Position numbers and translations under genes: made by a program | DNA from: Adiantum capillus-veneris | Lineage: Eukaryota; Streptophyta; Polypodiopsida; Polypodiales; Pteridaceae | Assembly: GCA_014529385.2 (NCBI GenBank) | Contig: CM043966.1 | Coordinates: 93,197,087 to 93,261,086, forward strand | Length of the DNA stretch: 64,000 nt | Reading direction: 5' to 3' | Notes under the pieces: generated by a model | What the model saw: only the letters and a program-made list of their open reading frames with translations | Told to the model about the DNA's origin: nothing | The model's database searches: none | In this document: piece by piece, positions 23,246-33,067 of the stretch | Layout: each line of letters starts with the position of its first letter | Position numbering within the stretch: position 1 is the first letter of the stretch

Positions 23246-24180
23246 CCTTCAATAGACTCAAAGACCTCTTGACCAGTAGTTATGTCCTCATCAACCCTGA
23301 ATAATTCACTCCTTAGCTCTTCTTTACCCGAGGAAGTTCAAGAAGAAATTTAGGTAGACCCCTATTTTAAAACTCTTCTGCAAGAGATTCAAGCTCAGAA
23401 CTCAAGGGAACACTTAATTGACTATACCTTAGCAGATGGTCTTCTTTACTACCTGGAAAGCTTTAGCCTTTAGATATTATTCAGATGAAGTGGGAATGTC
23501 TGAGTATGGACTTTGTTACAAGTCTTCCATAGACAACTGGAAACTATGATTCTATTTTTGTCATAGTAGATAAGCTCACTAAGGTGGCTCATCTAATTCC
23601 AGTCAAGCAAACAGCCACCGTCATCGACATAGCCCAAGTATTTGTCAAAGAGGTAGTAAGATTATATGGAATCCCTACAAGAATCGTCAATGATCGGGAT
23701 GTCAAATTTACTTCTAAGTTTTGGCAAGCCATGTTTCGATCTCTGGGTACCCAAGTGAATCTCAGCTCATCATATCATCCGGAGACTAATGGTCAAACTG
23801 AGGGAGTGAATCAAGTCATTGAAGATATGCTTTGAGCATACTACAACCAGTAGCCCCAGCAATGGATCAAGTTTCTTCCCTTAGTTGAGTTTGCTTATAA
23901 CTCTTCTCACCATCGCAGCCTCAAAATGTCACCCTTTAAAGCCTTGTATGGTTAGGAATGTTTAGTCCCTCTTTGATTAGCTGACCCAGCTCTTCATGTT
24001 CCTGCCACTAAGTCTACCCTGGAAGAGATGGATCATCAACTTCTAGTCATTAGAGAGAACCTGAAGAGAGCTAGTGAGATAGGCAGAAGAGCTACACTGA
24101 TCTTCACCGCTCCACCAAAAGCTTTAGCAAAGGCGAACAAGTTTTCCTCAGAGTCAAACCCAAACGTAGCTCCTTAAAGC
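23246..24180 (+). pseudogene. TE-B integrase remnant
   Basis: The pre-integrase linker (SLLSSSLPEEVQEEI, DYTLADGLLYY) is followed by the core: SMDFVTSLP, IFVIVDKLTKVAHLIPVKQT (first Asp), RIVNDRDVKFTSKFW (second Asp) and SYHPETNGQTEGVNQVIEDM, where the usual catalytic Glu stands in [13 protein letters not shown] and SPFKALYG close the domain. Several TGA/TAG codons interrupt the frame. The zinc-finger H2C2 part is missing. Confidence 0.92.
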
Positions 24181-24500
24181 TAGGGAAATTCCGTAAGCTT
24201 TCATTCAAATATTTTGGACCTTTTGGAATCCTTAGAAAGATAGGAGAACAAGCCTACGAGTTAGCCTTACCACCTCACATGCGCATTCATAATGTTTTTC
24301 ATGTCAGCCTCCTTAAGAAATATGTGGTTGACCCTCTACATGTTTTGAATCGGGAAGAATTTCAAATGGAACCTAAACAAGTTCTGGAAACTAAAGAGAA
24401 GAAACTACGGCACATGAAAATTTGAGAAGTATTAATCAAGTGGAAGAGCTATCTGGTTGAAGATGCTTCCTGGGAAGATTGGGACTAGATAATTACCCAA
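24181..24500 (+). pseudogene. TE-B integrase C-terminus and chromodomain
   Basis: After HNVFHVSLLKKYV, the segment at about 24367-24500 reads VLIKWKSYLVEDASWEDWD, the aromatic-cage and acidic core of a chromodomain. In chromoviruses this module steers integration towards modified histones. Two stops interrupt it. About 1 kb of noncoding DNA then leads to the polypurine tract. Confidence 0.85.
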
Positions 24501-25484
24501 TTTCTAAGTTTTGGAGGATGAGCCCATGCAATTCATCTTTTGGAATCAAATCAATATCTCCCTTTTGTCCAAACCCTTGATCATATTTTTGGTTGGTTCT
24601 TTGGAACAACTTATAATTATTCTTCAAGATATCGATGGCACTTTTGATGTAATTTTTATGCGGATGTAATCAATTGTCATCTACTAACATAATATAGCCG
24701 AAGGGGGAGTCCTTTACACGTGTCGCAATCTGCAACCTGAAGGCTAAAGTCCAAAACTAAAAAAAGCCCCTTTGCACGCGATAAAGAGGGGGAGAGGGGG
24801 AGAGAGCGAGTCCGTCGAAGGCGGCCGGCCGTACTATTATTTATGGAATTCAAGCATCTCTAGGCAGTCAATTCTTTTGAGATTCAAATCGTCTATGGTG
24901 TTTTATAAGTCTAATTCTTATGATAGATGAAATATCTGATTATCAAGTGAAAGATAAGGCAGTAAGCTATAGACATAAGAGAAATAAGGATGGAGGAAAT
25001 AAATTGGGTACACAAGAGAGGAGATATTGCAAGATTAATTGAAAGATCAGTATGAAATCCTTAACTATCAAGAACATGGTATCATGTGGATGATATCAAT
25101 AGAGAAATGAGTCAACGCTCAAAACGAAAAAAGTTCAAGTCTAGGTAAGAATGGTAAGATTTTTACAAAGCGTATTGAGGCTAGATAGAGAGCGAAGTGA
25201 AGAAATGATCTTCAAACCTCACAAAAGAAAAGTCACACCAAAGGAAAAATACCTAGTTGAGTAAGATCACATTCAATAATTAAAGTAACCCCGAGTCATT
25301 AAGACTTCTTTATGATTAAGACTTTTGAGTCAGTGCTAAAAATGGAAGAGAAGTGTATTATTCAAGGTCCATACCAGCTTCATTGTCCTTTAATCTAAAT
25401 ACCCTAAAGTTACTGACCATATTCAATCATAAGTTGACCGAAGATTGAGTCTGACTACTCTCTAAAGCATTTTTCGACCTGAGG

Positions 25485-25726
25485 ACAACTCTTTCTTTTT
25501 GTTGGGGAGTTTGTAAGGTTCCTTCCTAAACCCTAGAGCCATTCAGAACTTTTTCAGTCTAGAAAATAATTTAGAAAAAGCAAGACCGACAAAGAAGTCA
25601 TGCAGACAACTCTTTCATTTTGTTGGGGAGTTTGTAAGGTCCCTCCCTAAACCCTAGAGCCATTCAGAACTTTTTCAGCCTAGAAAATAATTTAGAAAAA
25701 GAAAGATTAACAAAGAAGTCATGCGA
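25485..25726 (+). repeat. 121 bp tandem duplication of polypurine tract and LTR start
   Basis: ACAACTCTTTC...TTTTGTTGGGGAGT followed by TTGTAAGG and the first ~94 bases of the LTR occurs twice (units from 25485 and 25606, period 121). The LTR start is therefore represented at both 25512 and 25633, and the true 3' LTR boundary is ambiguous by one unit. Confidence 0.93.
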
Positions 25727-28420
25727 ATAACGAGACTTTACTCCATAATGAAAAGACAAGGATATTTCGGATAAGAAATTACGTCATCCCTATATTTTTC
25801 CAAAAAAAATTAAGATTATTTTTATACTTCTTCGTCAAAAGCCGCATGGGAACTGATCTAGAGCAGACTGGCACAAAAAGAGTCTAACTTGATTGAAAGA
25901 TAAAGTTAAGAGATAGGATTTGAGAAGAATTGGGATCCAATAAGTATTGATGGTAGTTATGCATCATTAAGTTAAGCTTTCAAAGGTAGATTTTTACTTT
26001 TAAGCTAAGCTTTAATGATAATTTTGCACTTAGGTGTAAGCTTTAGTGACTACCTTGTATTTTAGGTTTAAGCTTTAATGGTAACTTCGCAATTAAGGAT
26101 AAGTGCTAAGAGTATCTATGCATGATTAAGTTAAGTTTCAAAGGTAGATTTGCATCTTTAAGCTAAGCTTTGATGGTAACTTTGCACTTAGGAAAAGCTT
26201 TGAGAGACAAGGTTGCAATTTAGGGTTTAGCTTCCATGGTGACCTTGTGTGTGATGAGGGATAAGCTTCCATGGTGACCTTGTGCGTGATTAGGGTTAAG
26301 CTTCCATGGTAACCTTGTGTGTGATTAGGGCTAAGCTTCCATGGTGACCTTGTGTGATTAGGGTTAATCTTCCATGGTGACCTTGTGTGATTAGGGTTAA
26401 ATTTCCATGGAAACCTTGTCTCATTAAAGAAAGAAAGGTTTAGTCTCATTTTGGTAATCAAGCTTAGGGTTTGCATGTCTCTTTACGATAGGAAGAATGT
26501 ATGGTTATAATCCTCTCTTCCAAGCTTTAATGGAAAGCTCTAGATTCCCATTTTATCCCCAAAGCGAGTTTTAATGGAAAGCTCAAAGACTCATAAATTA
26601 TAGGAGGAACTTCTAGCTTTCTAAATGGAAAGCTAGGCACCATAAGAAAAGAGTAGTTGTCTAAGCTCGATAGAAGTAGTTCAATTTTTAGTATCGAAGA
26701 GTATTTCTAAAGTTCTCAATTTCAAGTTTGTTTGCAAATACGAGATGGGGGAGATAGGAAATAACTTCACGGAATTGATCTCCGTGTTGTTTTGAATCGA
26801 AAACTCTACAAGCTTCCATGGAGATGCCGCATGGATGGCAAAAGATTGCAAAACCTAAGAATCGTAGAAAACAGGGATTGAACTTAAAAAGTCAGCATTT
26901 TCGAAGAGACATTAATCATCAAATGCCTATGGCAAAAACTCGCTTGTATTTTCTAAATTAACTTGGCTCATAGATAATTAATGAAAGTAGGAATTAAGGT
27001 TGATAAATGAACGAACCTGAAAATTACGGACTAGGAATTAAAAAGGAATCTTGAGAGGTGATAGAGATAGCGCATTGCAAAACATAGATTTAACTAGGAC
27101 TTTTGAAGATTGTCTGGAAATGATCGGAAATCAAGATGGATCTTCTTGGGGTCAATTTGATTGAAAGGCCGGCCCAGTGAGAGGATTCTCTTGGGGAACT
27201 TGATGAAGATTGGCCCTTTTCGGGTAGGGCAGCATAACCGGCAAGTTGTTATACCTAGGTCATTCATTCCCGAGGGATAAGGGATGAATGGGTTTATTTT
27301 ATTTTTGCCCGGTCGGGTGAAGTACCCGTGGTTTCTTATTGGAAAACGGCCATAATCCGGGTATGGCCTGCTGCCAATAGTTGGATGAGAAGGTCATACT
27401 CAGGGAGAATGATGTGAATTGAGTTAAGAAAGTTTGTTCAATTTGGTTGCGTAAAAAGAAACTGGAAAGGCTAGGAATATAGGGGCTATCCTATGCATCT
27501 GTCACCAGATGATTCTATACCTCTCGAAATAAAATGCTTAAGAAGGAATGATTAAATTACTTGATGAGCCTTTCCCAAACACTTAATTCTGGGAAATATT
27601 GTGAAGGTGCTGTCATTTTGATGGCTTGTAACCGATTATCTTGGTCCTCAGTAAGGCAAAATGAATTGGTTGAAACTAAATGTGTTGCATGATTAGTTAG
27701 GAAACTAGTTACAAGCTAATTATAGCAGATAAAGGTAAAGAAATGAATTAAAAGTTTCTAAATAAAGATCTGGTGGGAACAACCAGATGAATTTGCCTAA
27801 ACAAGGATATGCAATAGATTGTATGCTACTTGTTGTCTGACGATGTCTGATAGACTGTCTTCCTGATTTTGTAGTAGTTAAGTACTACCTCGGGAAGGGA
27901 TTTTCATGAAATGGTTCGGTGGGTGGGCGGATCCGGAGGGTCAGATGGTCAGATGTTGAATAAATTTTTTATGTTAAACGCTAGGACTATGCGGGATAAA
28001 AACGGGTAAGTAGGAATGAACGAGACCGGGTAGGATTACAAGATCCCTCTTCTTAGGGGAAAGCGATAACTACCGTGTCTGCTTGTCAGAAAAAAATGGT
28101 TATCGCCATGAACCAAGGGAGAACAAAAAAGCAAGAGTAGATCCTCAAGTTAAAGATCAAGAGAATCAAGACTAAGGACCAAAATTTTGGCTGTGGGTGA
28201 TTGAAAGATGCCAAGGACGGATTAAATTATGATAAGCGGATAGAATCGTCAAATTGATGGGATTTACCCCCTTGGGTCGGCATTCGAGATAGGCCGGAGT
28301 CTTGTCTGGGTGTCGGTCCCAAGTGGGAAGGATACCTACAGATAGATCTACGTCATTCCTTGGAGCAGTCTCGAAGACTGAGGGAGGTGAGTAGGGTGGA
28401 GTCTGGGTATGGCCCTCACA
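25633..28420 (+). repeat. TE-B 3' LTR (internally deleted)
   Basis: It matches the 5' LTR at both ends but is about 1.2 kb shorter. Near 25940 GGGATCCAATAAG passes directly into TATTGATGGTAGTTATGC, joining sequence equivalent to about 16490-16550 with about 17840 of the 5' LTR. The ~34 bp GCTTCCATGG repeat has six units here (about 26230-26414) against three in the 5' LTR. Confidence 0.93.
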
Positions 28421-28425
28421 GGAAC

Positions 28426-29215
28426 AAGATTGAATTTCTCTTCGGCCTATCACCCACAAATGGATGGTCAAAGTGAGATAGCCAATCTTATGATACTTGA
28501 TCTACTCAAGACTTATGTTACCGAAGTAGATCAACACTCACAATGGGAAAAGTACTTACCTCTTGTAGAGTATGCCTACAATAATACTATACATACTTCT
28601 ACGGGAAAAGCACCTTTTGAGATCATTGAGGAAAGACCTAAAAGTGCCTTGCTACTCAAAGTATATGGGAAGATCTTCGCTACCGATGAGTATATCCGTG
28701 ACCTACAAGAATCTTTTCAAAAGATTAAGGAGGCTATATCCATCTCTCAACTAAGGCAAAAAGCTGCTGCTGACAAGCACAGAAGGACCTTAATGTTCAA
28801 GGAAAATGATTGGGTCTTACTTAAGTTTACTAAGGCTCGATTAAGGCAAACGACGGGAAAAAATCCTATGGGCCATCAAAAGTATTATGCTAAGCTAGCG
28901 AAAAGATACTATGGTCCTTTCCAAATTTTAAAGCCTATCAATGAGACGGCTTATCAACTCAAGTTGCCCAACCATTGGCTATACACAATGCTTTTCATGT
29001 GAGTCTATTCAAGCCCTACAAAGGAGAGACACCAAGTGAACCAATTATTGAAGACCCTCCCGAAGAGATGCTACAACCCGAAGCTATCCTTGGGCATGAA
29101 GACAAGGTACTACAACATGGTAAGATCATCCCCGATGACATCTTATTAAATTCAAAAATTGTCCTTTTGAAGATGCTAGATGGATGCAAGGAATACAGCT
29201 TAAGAATAGTATGAA
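28426..29215 (+). pseudogene. TE-A integrase C-terminal part and chromodomain-like tail
   Basis: The frame resumes as RLNFSSAYHPQMDGQSEIAN, supplying the catalytic Glu (GQSE) missing upstream, then YLPLVEYAYN, APFEIIEERP, KENDWVLLKF and YYGPFQIL. A frame slip near 28975 leads into HNAFHVSLFKPYK. In a third frame near 29130-29180, YLIKFKNCPFEDARWM resembles a chromodomain C-terminal half. The roughly 390 bases after it up to the 3' LTR are noncoding. Confidence 0.9.
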
Positions 29216-29591
29216 CCTTGTCAATGCTTACAATGCTACATTAGAGTAAGCAAATGTACAAATTTCTTTTCAATGACCAATGTTTTTGTCTTATAAGACT
29301 AGTCCTTTTTTTATTGTGCACAAATTTAAATAGTATGCATGCTTAGAATCATGTTTGTGATGACGACGTCTCTCAAACACCATGTAGAACTTGTCACTCT
29401 ACTTTGGGAGAATGAAATGGACTAAGGAGCAAACATCTTGTGGCAGCTATTTCTCCCAAGCACCAAATGGATTAGTCGTGCATCTTGGAAAGATGCCGTA
29501 GGGTAAAAAGGGATCCTATACCCGATAAGTAAGATTGACCAATGACTAATGCTTTATCTCTTCTACCTTACAGTCGAGGATGACTATAATT

Positions 29592-29606
29592 TCAAGAGAG
29601 AGGTAA
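29592..29606 (+). promoter_or_regulatory. TE-A polypurine tract
   Basis: AAGAGAGAGGTAA immediately precedes the 3' LTR start TGTCATAAAATC. Plus-strand DNA synthesis would be primed here. Confidence 0.7.
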
Positions 29607-31228
29607 TGTCATAAAATCTAATATCTAACCAACCCAAATGATTTTCTCATATTAAACTGATCATTTAATGTGTGAGAATAAATGAGAACAAGGGTTAAGA
29701 TATAGACATGTGCTTATAGATCTATCTCAACACGGGGCCCAATGGTAAAGGGGCCCAAATGAGAGATGGTCTATCAAAGAGCAAGGCTAAGCAATGGAGC
29801 ATAAGACCTTAGGGTTAGCTTCATTGAAGGCCTCCAATAATTAGTGTAAAAGTCCTTTGACCTTAGGTAAAGCTAAGCCTGAGCTTGAGGTGGGAACCCG
29901 GCCCAAAATTAAGGTGCTTGTCGTGCTTGATGTGACTAAGGTGATTGAGGTTCTTGACAATTGAGATGCTTGAGATACTTGAGATGATTGATGATTGAGA
30001 TGCTTGAGGTGCTTGTCATGCTTGAGATGCTAGGGCTGTACTTGAGGTGAGAACCCAACCCAAGCTTGAAGGGCTTAAGGGCCAAGCTTGTGGTGAGAAC
30101 TAGGCCCAAGGTTGAGTGGCTTGAGGTGTGCAAAAGTCAAGATTCAATCACTACAAGGAGGGGGCGAGCCCTACAAGATTGGGGATGAGAGAGAACACAT
30201 ACACACACACTCAGACAAGGCATGCTTGGTACAAAGAAAGAAAAAGAGACACTTGTCAAGCCCCTAGCTAGGTTGCCCTCATGGTGTGCCTAAAGCCTAT
30301 TGGTTGGCCTTCCAAGGGGTCCATGATAATTTAGCACAATCAGTTGATTGATTTTGTATTTATCAAGTCCTCTCCCTCAAAGGGGAAAGGGGGACACTTG
30401 TCCCAAAGCTACCCTTGTTGCTTGGTATGACTCTTGCTTGTGATTGGCTAGGCCTGGAGGGGTCCAATGAGCTTCAAGCATGAGCTACAGGTGGGGGATG
30501 ACCAAAGCAAGTGGGGGACTTGCTTATGGGGGTATACTCTCCCAGACACACTCACACACACACTCTCAGTGTGCATTGTGCAAAGTGCAAGAGCTCCCTC
30601 TCCTTCTCCAAGCAAGTAGAGGTTGAGAGCCTACACCAACGCTCCTGGCTATGGAGTACAAATCCAACCAAGAGCCACGCTTCAATGCTTAAGCTTGCAA
30701 TCTTCTCCATCTTCATTACTATGCTATTATGTATGCTAGCAAGAAGAGTGATGATAAGTGAGGAACTAATTATTTCTTTTATGAAATGTTTCTTCTTCCT
30801 ACCCTCATTCCCTGCAAGCTCTCTCCACCTTCGAAGGTGTTTGAGGTCTTGGGATTGAGGCTTGGGATAGTTAATGCTTTCCTCAAAGTTTATGCTATGC
30901 TTGTGATGCATGAAACTTTCTATCTTCATTGCATCACCTAGGTCACAAGGAACACAAAGATTGTATTGTAACAAGTCTCTCTTAATGAAAGAAATCACGA
31001 CACAAATGCCTATTGGAGGGGGGACCGGCTCCACATAAATCCGGTCCTCAATTGTTGTCATGTTCTTGAAATTCTCTCGCTTGCAAAAGTATTGTTCATG
31101 CCAAGTCAACTAAGTGCTATGTTTATGTTACTACCATCAATTATGTTCACCCACTATGCTGACAAAGTAATGTCTCAAAAGTACTCTCTTTAATTTTCGC
31201 TACTCTCAAGTTAATAGGCCAATTCCAT

Positions 31229-31230
<2 letters not shown>
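29607..31230 (+). repeat. TE-A 3' LTR
   Basis: Collinear with 10260-11846. It ends AATTCCATTA and then runs into a (CT)n tract where the 5' copy has CA, so the last bases are lost or eroded. Confidence 0.93.

Positions 31231-31266
<36 letters not shown>
31231..31266. repeat. (CT)n microsatellite at the right edge of TE-A
   Basis: Eighteen CT units directly abut the truncated LTR end. Confidence 0.95.
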
Positions 31267-31270
<4 letters not shown>

Positions 31271-31415
31271 AATGTCAAACTTAGTAAGGGCAACGCCATA
31301 CAATTTACAACTATGCACACATGAAGAACAACATTATGACAATCAAATATTGTTGAAAAATGTTCAAAATATCCAATGTGACATTACCAAGTACAATTAA
31401 AACCATATGGTGTGA

Positions 31416-31627
31416 CTACATAGTAGGACAGCAATTGAACACTCGAGGTAGATCCTGATTTGTGAGCTTGTCTTGATGGATAAACATGTTATGGTTCACA
31501 TCCAATCCAAAGTAGCGAAGGAAGAAAAAGTAAATATTCTTGCAATCCATGTATGGTTTTCTTTGTGCTATATGATTTGTAAAGTCTCCGCATGTACAAA
31601 TTGGACTATTTGCGATGTGAACTTCAT
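31416..31627 (-). pseudogene. SWIM-type zinc-finger relic
   Basis: Minus-strand reading gives YEVHIANSPICTCGDF, then a CKN in the place of CxH, then IYFFFLRYFGLDVNHN and a tail, stopping near 31416. C-x-C ... C-x-H followed by IYFVLLRVLG is the SWIM domain pattern known from MULE transposases, FAR1-like proteins and plant SWIM ubiquitin-ligase-like proteins. Here the final His is Asn. TE-C inserted exactly at its upstream edge; the rest of the source frame may lie in 45175-47619 but is too decayed to join. Confidence 0.5.
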
Positions 31628-31632
31628 ACAAT

Positions 31633-31943
31633 TGTTAACCCTCACGGCTCACGGACACCCCATCACCTACGACGGATGTGTAATATGTATTTGGTAGAGT
31701 CAGGTATCGGTCTTGTCGGACCAATAGGAAAAGAGTAAGAGTGATCGCCGATGAGAGGCGCACTCTAAATGGGACATTCAAGGGATTAGTTGGCTAAGCA
31801 TGGGCGCCCAAGTGTGAATGGGGTGAACTCATATAAAAGCCAACTAAACCTAAAATTCACTTATTCTCTCATTTGTGCAATAGAAGAGTGCTCTTGCTCC
31901 ATCTCCATCTCCATCTTCTTCTTCTTCACCTCCTTGTGTGTGT

Positions 31944-32002
<59 letters not shown>

Positions 32003-32243
32003 TGTGCGATCAAGCATTGCGACGACGGCACGGTGGCGGCGAAGCGGTTGAGTGCGGCGAAGCGGCAGCTCCTTCTTCTTCGCGGTGAGGAATCCTCCAC
32101 GAAGCAAGCGTAGAGCGGTGAGTGACACACCATCGCTTTCTTTGAGCTTACTAGTTAAGCTAGTTGTGTGCTTGGAGCCGTCTGTGGCTCGCACAGAGTG
32201 TTAGGCAAGTCCCTTGCTTTGACAGTGCGGCAAGGAGCGCACA
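31633..32243 (+). repeat. TE-C 5' LTR
   Basis: 611 bp. It carries a (GT)n-(GA)n tract at about 31935-32003 that differs in length from the 3' LTR copy, as expected for a mutable microsatellite, plus a TATA box upstream. Confidence 0.95.
31831..31838 (+). promoter_or_regulatory. TATA box of TE-C LTR
   Basis: ATATAAAA, conserved in all four LTRs of this family (TE-D 5' copy at 47824-47831). Transcription would start about 30 bases downstream, placing the microsatellite in the transcribed leader. Confidence 0.65.
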
Positions 32244-32247
32244 TTTT

Positions 32248-32265
32248 TGGCGCCGCTGTCGGGAA
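32248..32265 (+). promoter_or_regulatory. TE-C primer binding site (tRNA-Asp)
   Basis: TGGCGCCGCTGTCGGGAA, four bases after the LTR, closely matches the complement of the plant tRNA-Asp 3' end (TGGCGCCGTTGCCGGGGA). The 32268-33067 leader that follows is AT- and GT-rich and noncoding. Confidence 0.88.
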
Positions 32266-33067
32266 AATGCCCAACACTAAGCTCGGTTAAGCACCTTACA
32301 CTTTCTTGTGATGCAATTTCAATTGAAGGATTTGTGAAGAAGGAAGGTGTGTGGTTGTGTGGAGAAGGATTTGTGAAAAAGGAAGGTGTGTGGTTGTGTG
32401 GAGAAGATTTTTGTTACACTTAACTGTCTTTTTTGTTTTCTGTAAAGGAGTTACAATTTTTTTGCAATGTATTGTTAGAATTAAGGTATTAGCTATGGAA
32501 TGTTAGTTCTGTAAGGTTAGTTTTGTAGATCTGTTAGCTATTGTAGTACTGTGTAAACAGTGTTAGAGTGTGTGTGGCAGTATCTCTATTAGCTGTAAGT
32601 AGATAAATTAGGTGTAGGTTAAGTGTGTGTGTGTGTGTGCGCGCGTGCGAGGCGCGGCCGCGGCGAATTTTAAAAATTAAAAAAAAACTTTAAAAAAAAT
32701 AATTAAAAGAAGGATCGAGCTGGGGATCATTCCCCAAGCCCAAGCTCAAACCCAGACCTCAGTCCTCAGTTTTAAAATATAGTTTATACACCTTTTTATA
32801 TTTAAAAACTATTTTTAGGATTTCGAGGACTATAAAGACTTTTTAGGATTTTGAGGGCTTCACGTAGCCGAATAGGGAGCTGTAAAGCACGGCACCTTCC
32901 TTTAGCCAAAACGCTCGTCTTGAGCTATTACACGCCATATTTTGTGGCTTGGTTACAAAAAATAACCAAGAATAACAAAAAACTTGGGTTATAAACACCT
33001 ATAAAAAAAAAACTAAGTGAGCGGCCTTCACGGGCACTCACCAACGCGCTTAGAGTGTGGAGGTCAC

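Larger units (their letters stand above)
16178..28420 (+). mobile_element. TE-B: chromodomain-bearing Ty3/gypsy element nested in TE-A
   Basis: It starts TGTAAGGTCC and ends GGCCCTCACA. GGAAC flanks both ends (16173-16177 and 28421-28425), and the host integrase reading frame resumes immediately after the right copy. At 12,243 bp it has very long LTRs (4006 bp at 5', about 2.8 kb at 3'), a tRNA-Met-like primer site, and relics of gag, RT, integrase and a chromodomain. The chromodomain and long LTRs suggest a chromovirus, perhaps the Tekay group; I have not tested that phylogenetically. It is heavily degraded. Confidence 0.95.
10260..31230 (+). mobile_element. TE-A: Ty3/gypsy LTR retrotransposon, interrupted by TE-B
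   Basis: The LTRs (10260-11846 and 29607-31230) match over their whole length. The interior gives, in order, tRNA-Met primer site, gag with a zinc knuckle, protease, reverse transcriptase, RNase H, integrase and a chromodomain-like tail. This PR-RT-RH-INT order defines Ty3/gypsy. Removing TE-B (16178-28420 plus one GGAAC copy) rejoins the integrase in frame, so TE-A is the older host. Without TE-B it is about 8.7 kb. Multiple stops and frameshifts show it is dead. Confidence 0.95.

Noticed and set aside
26138-26476. Minus-strand repetitive frame in the TE-B 3' LTR
   Set aside because: Produced by six copies of the 34 bp GCTTCCATGG repeat; the frame does not survive in the 5' LTR.
30511-31109. 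Frames of 115 and 185 codons in the TE-A 3' LTR
   Set aside because: Both lie within LTR sequence, overlap each other on opposite strands, and are shortened in the 5' LTR.
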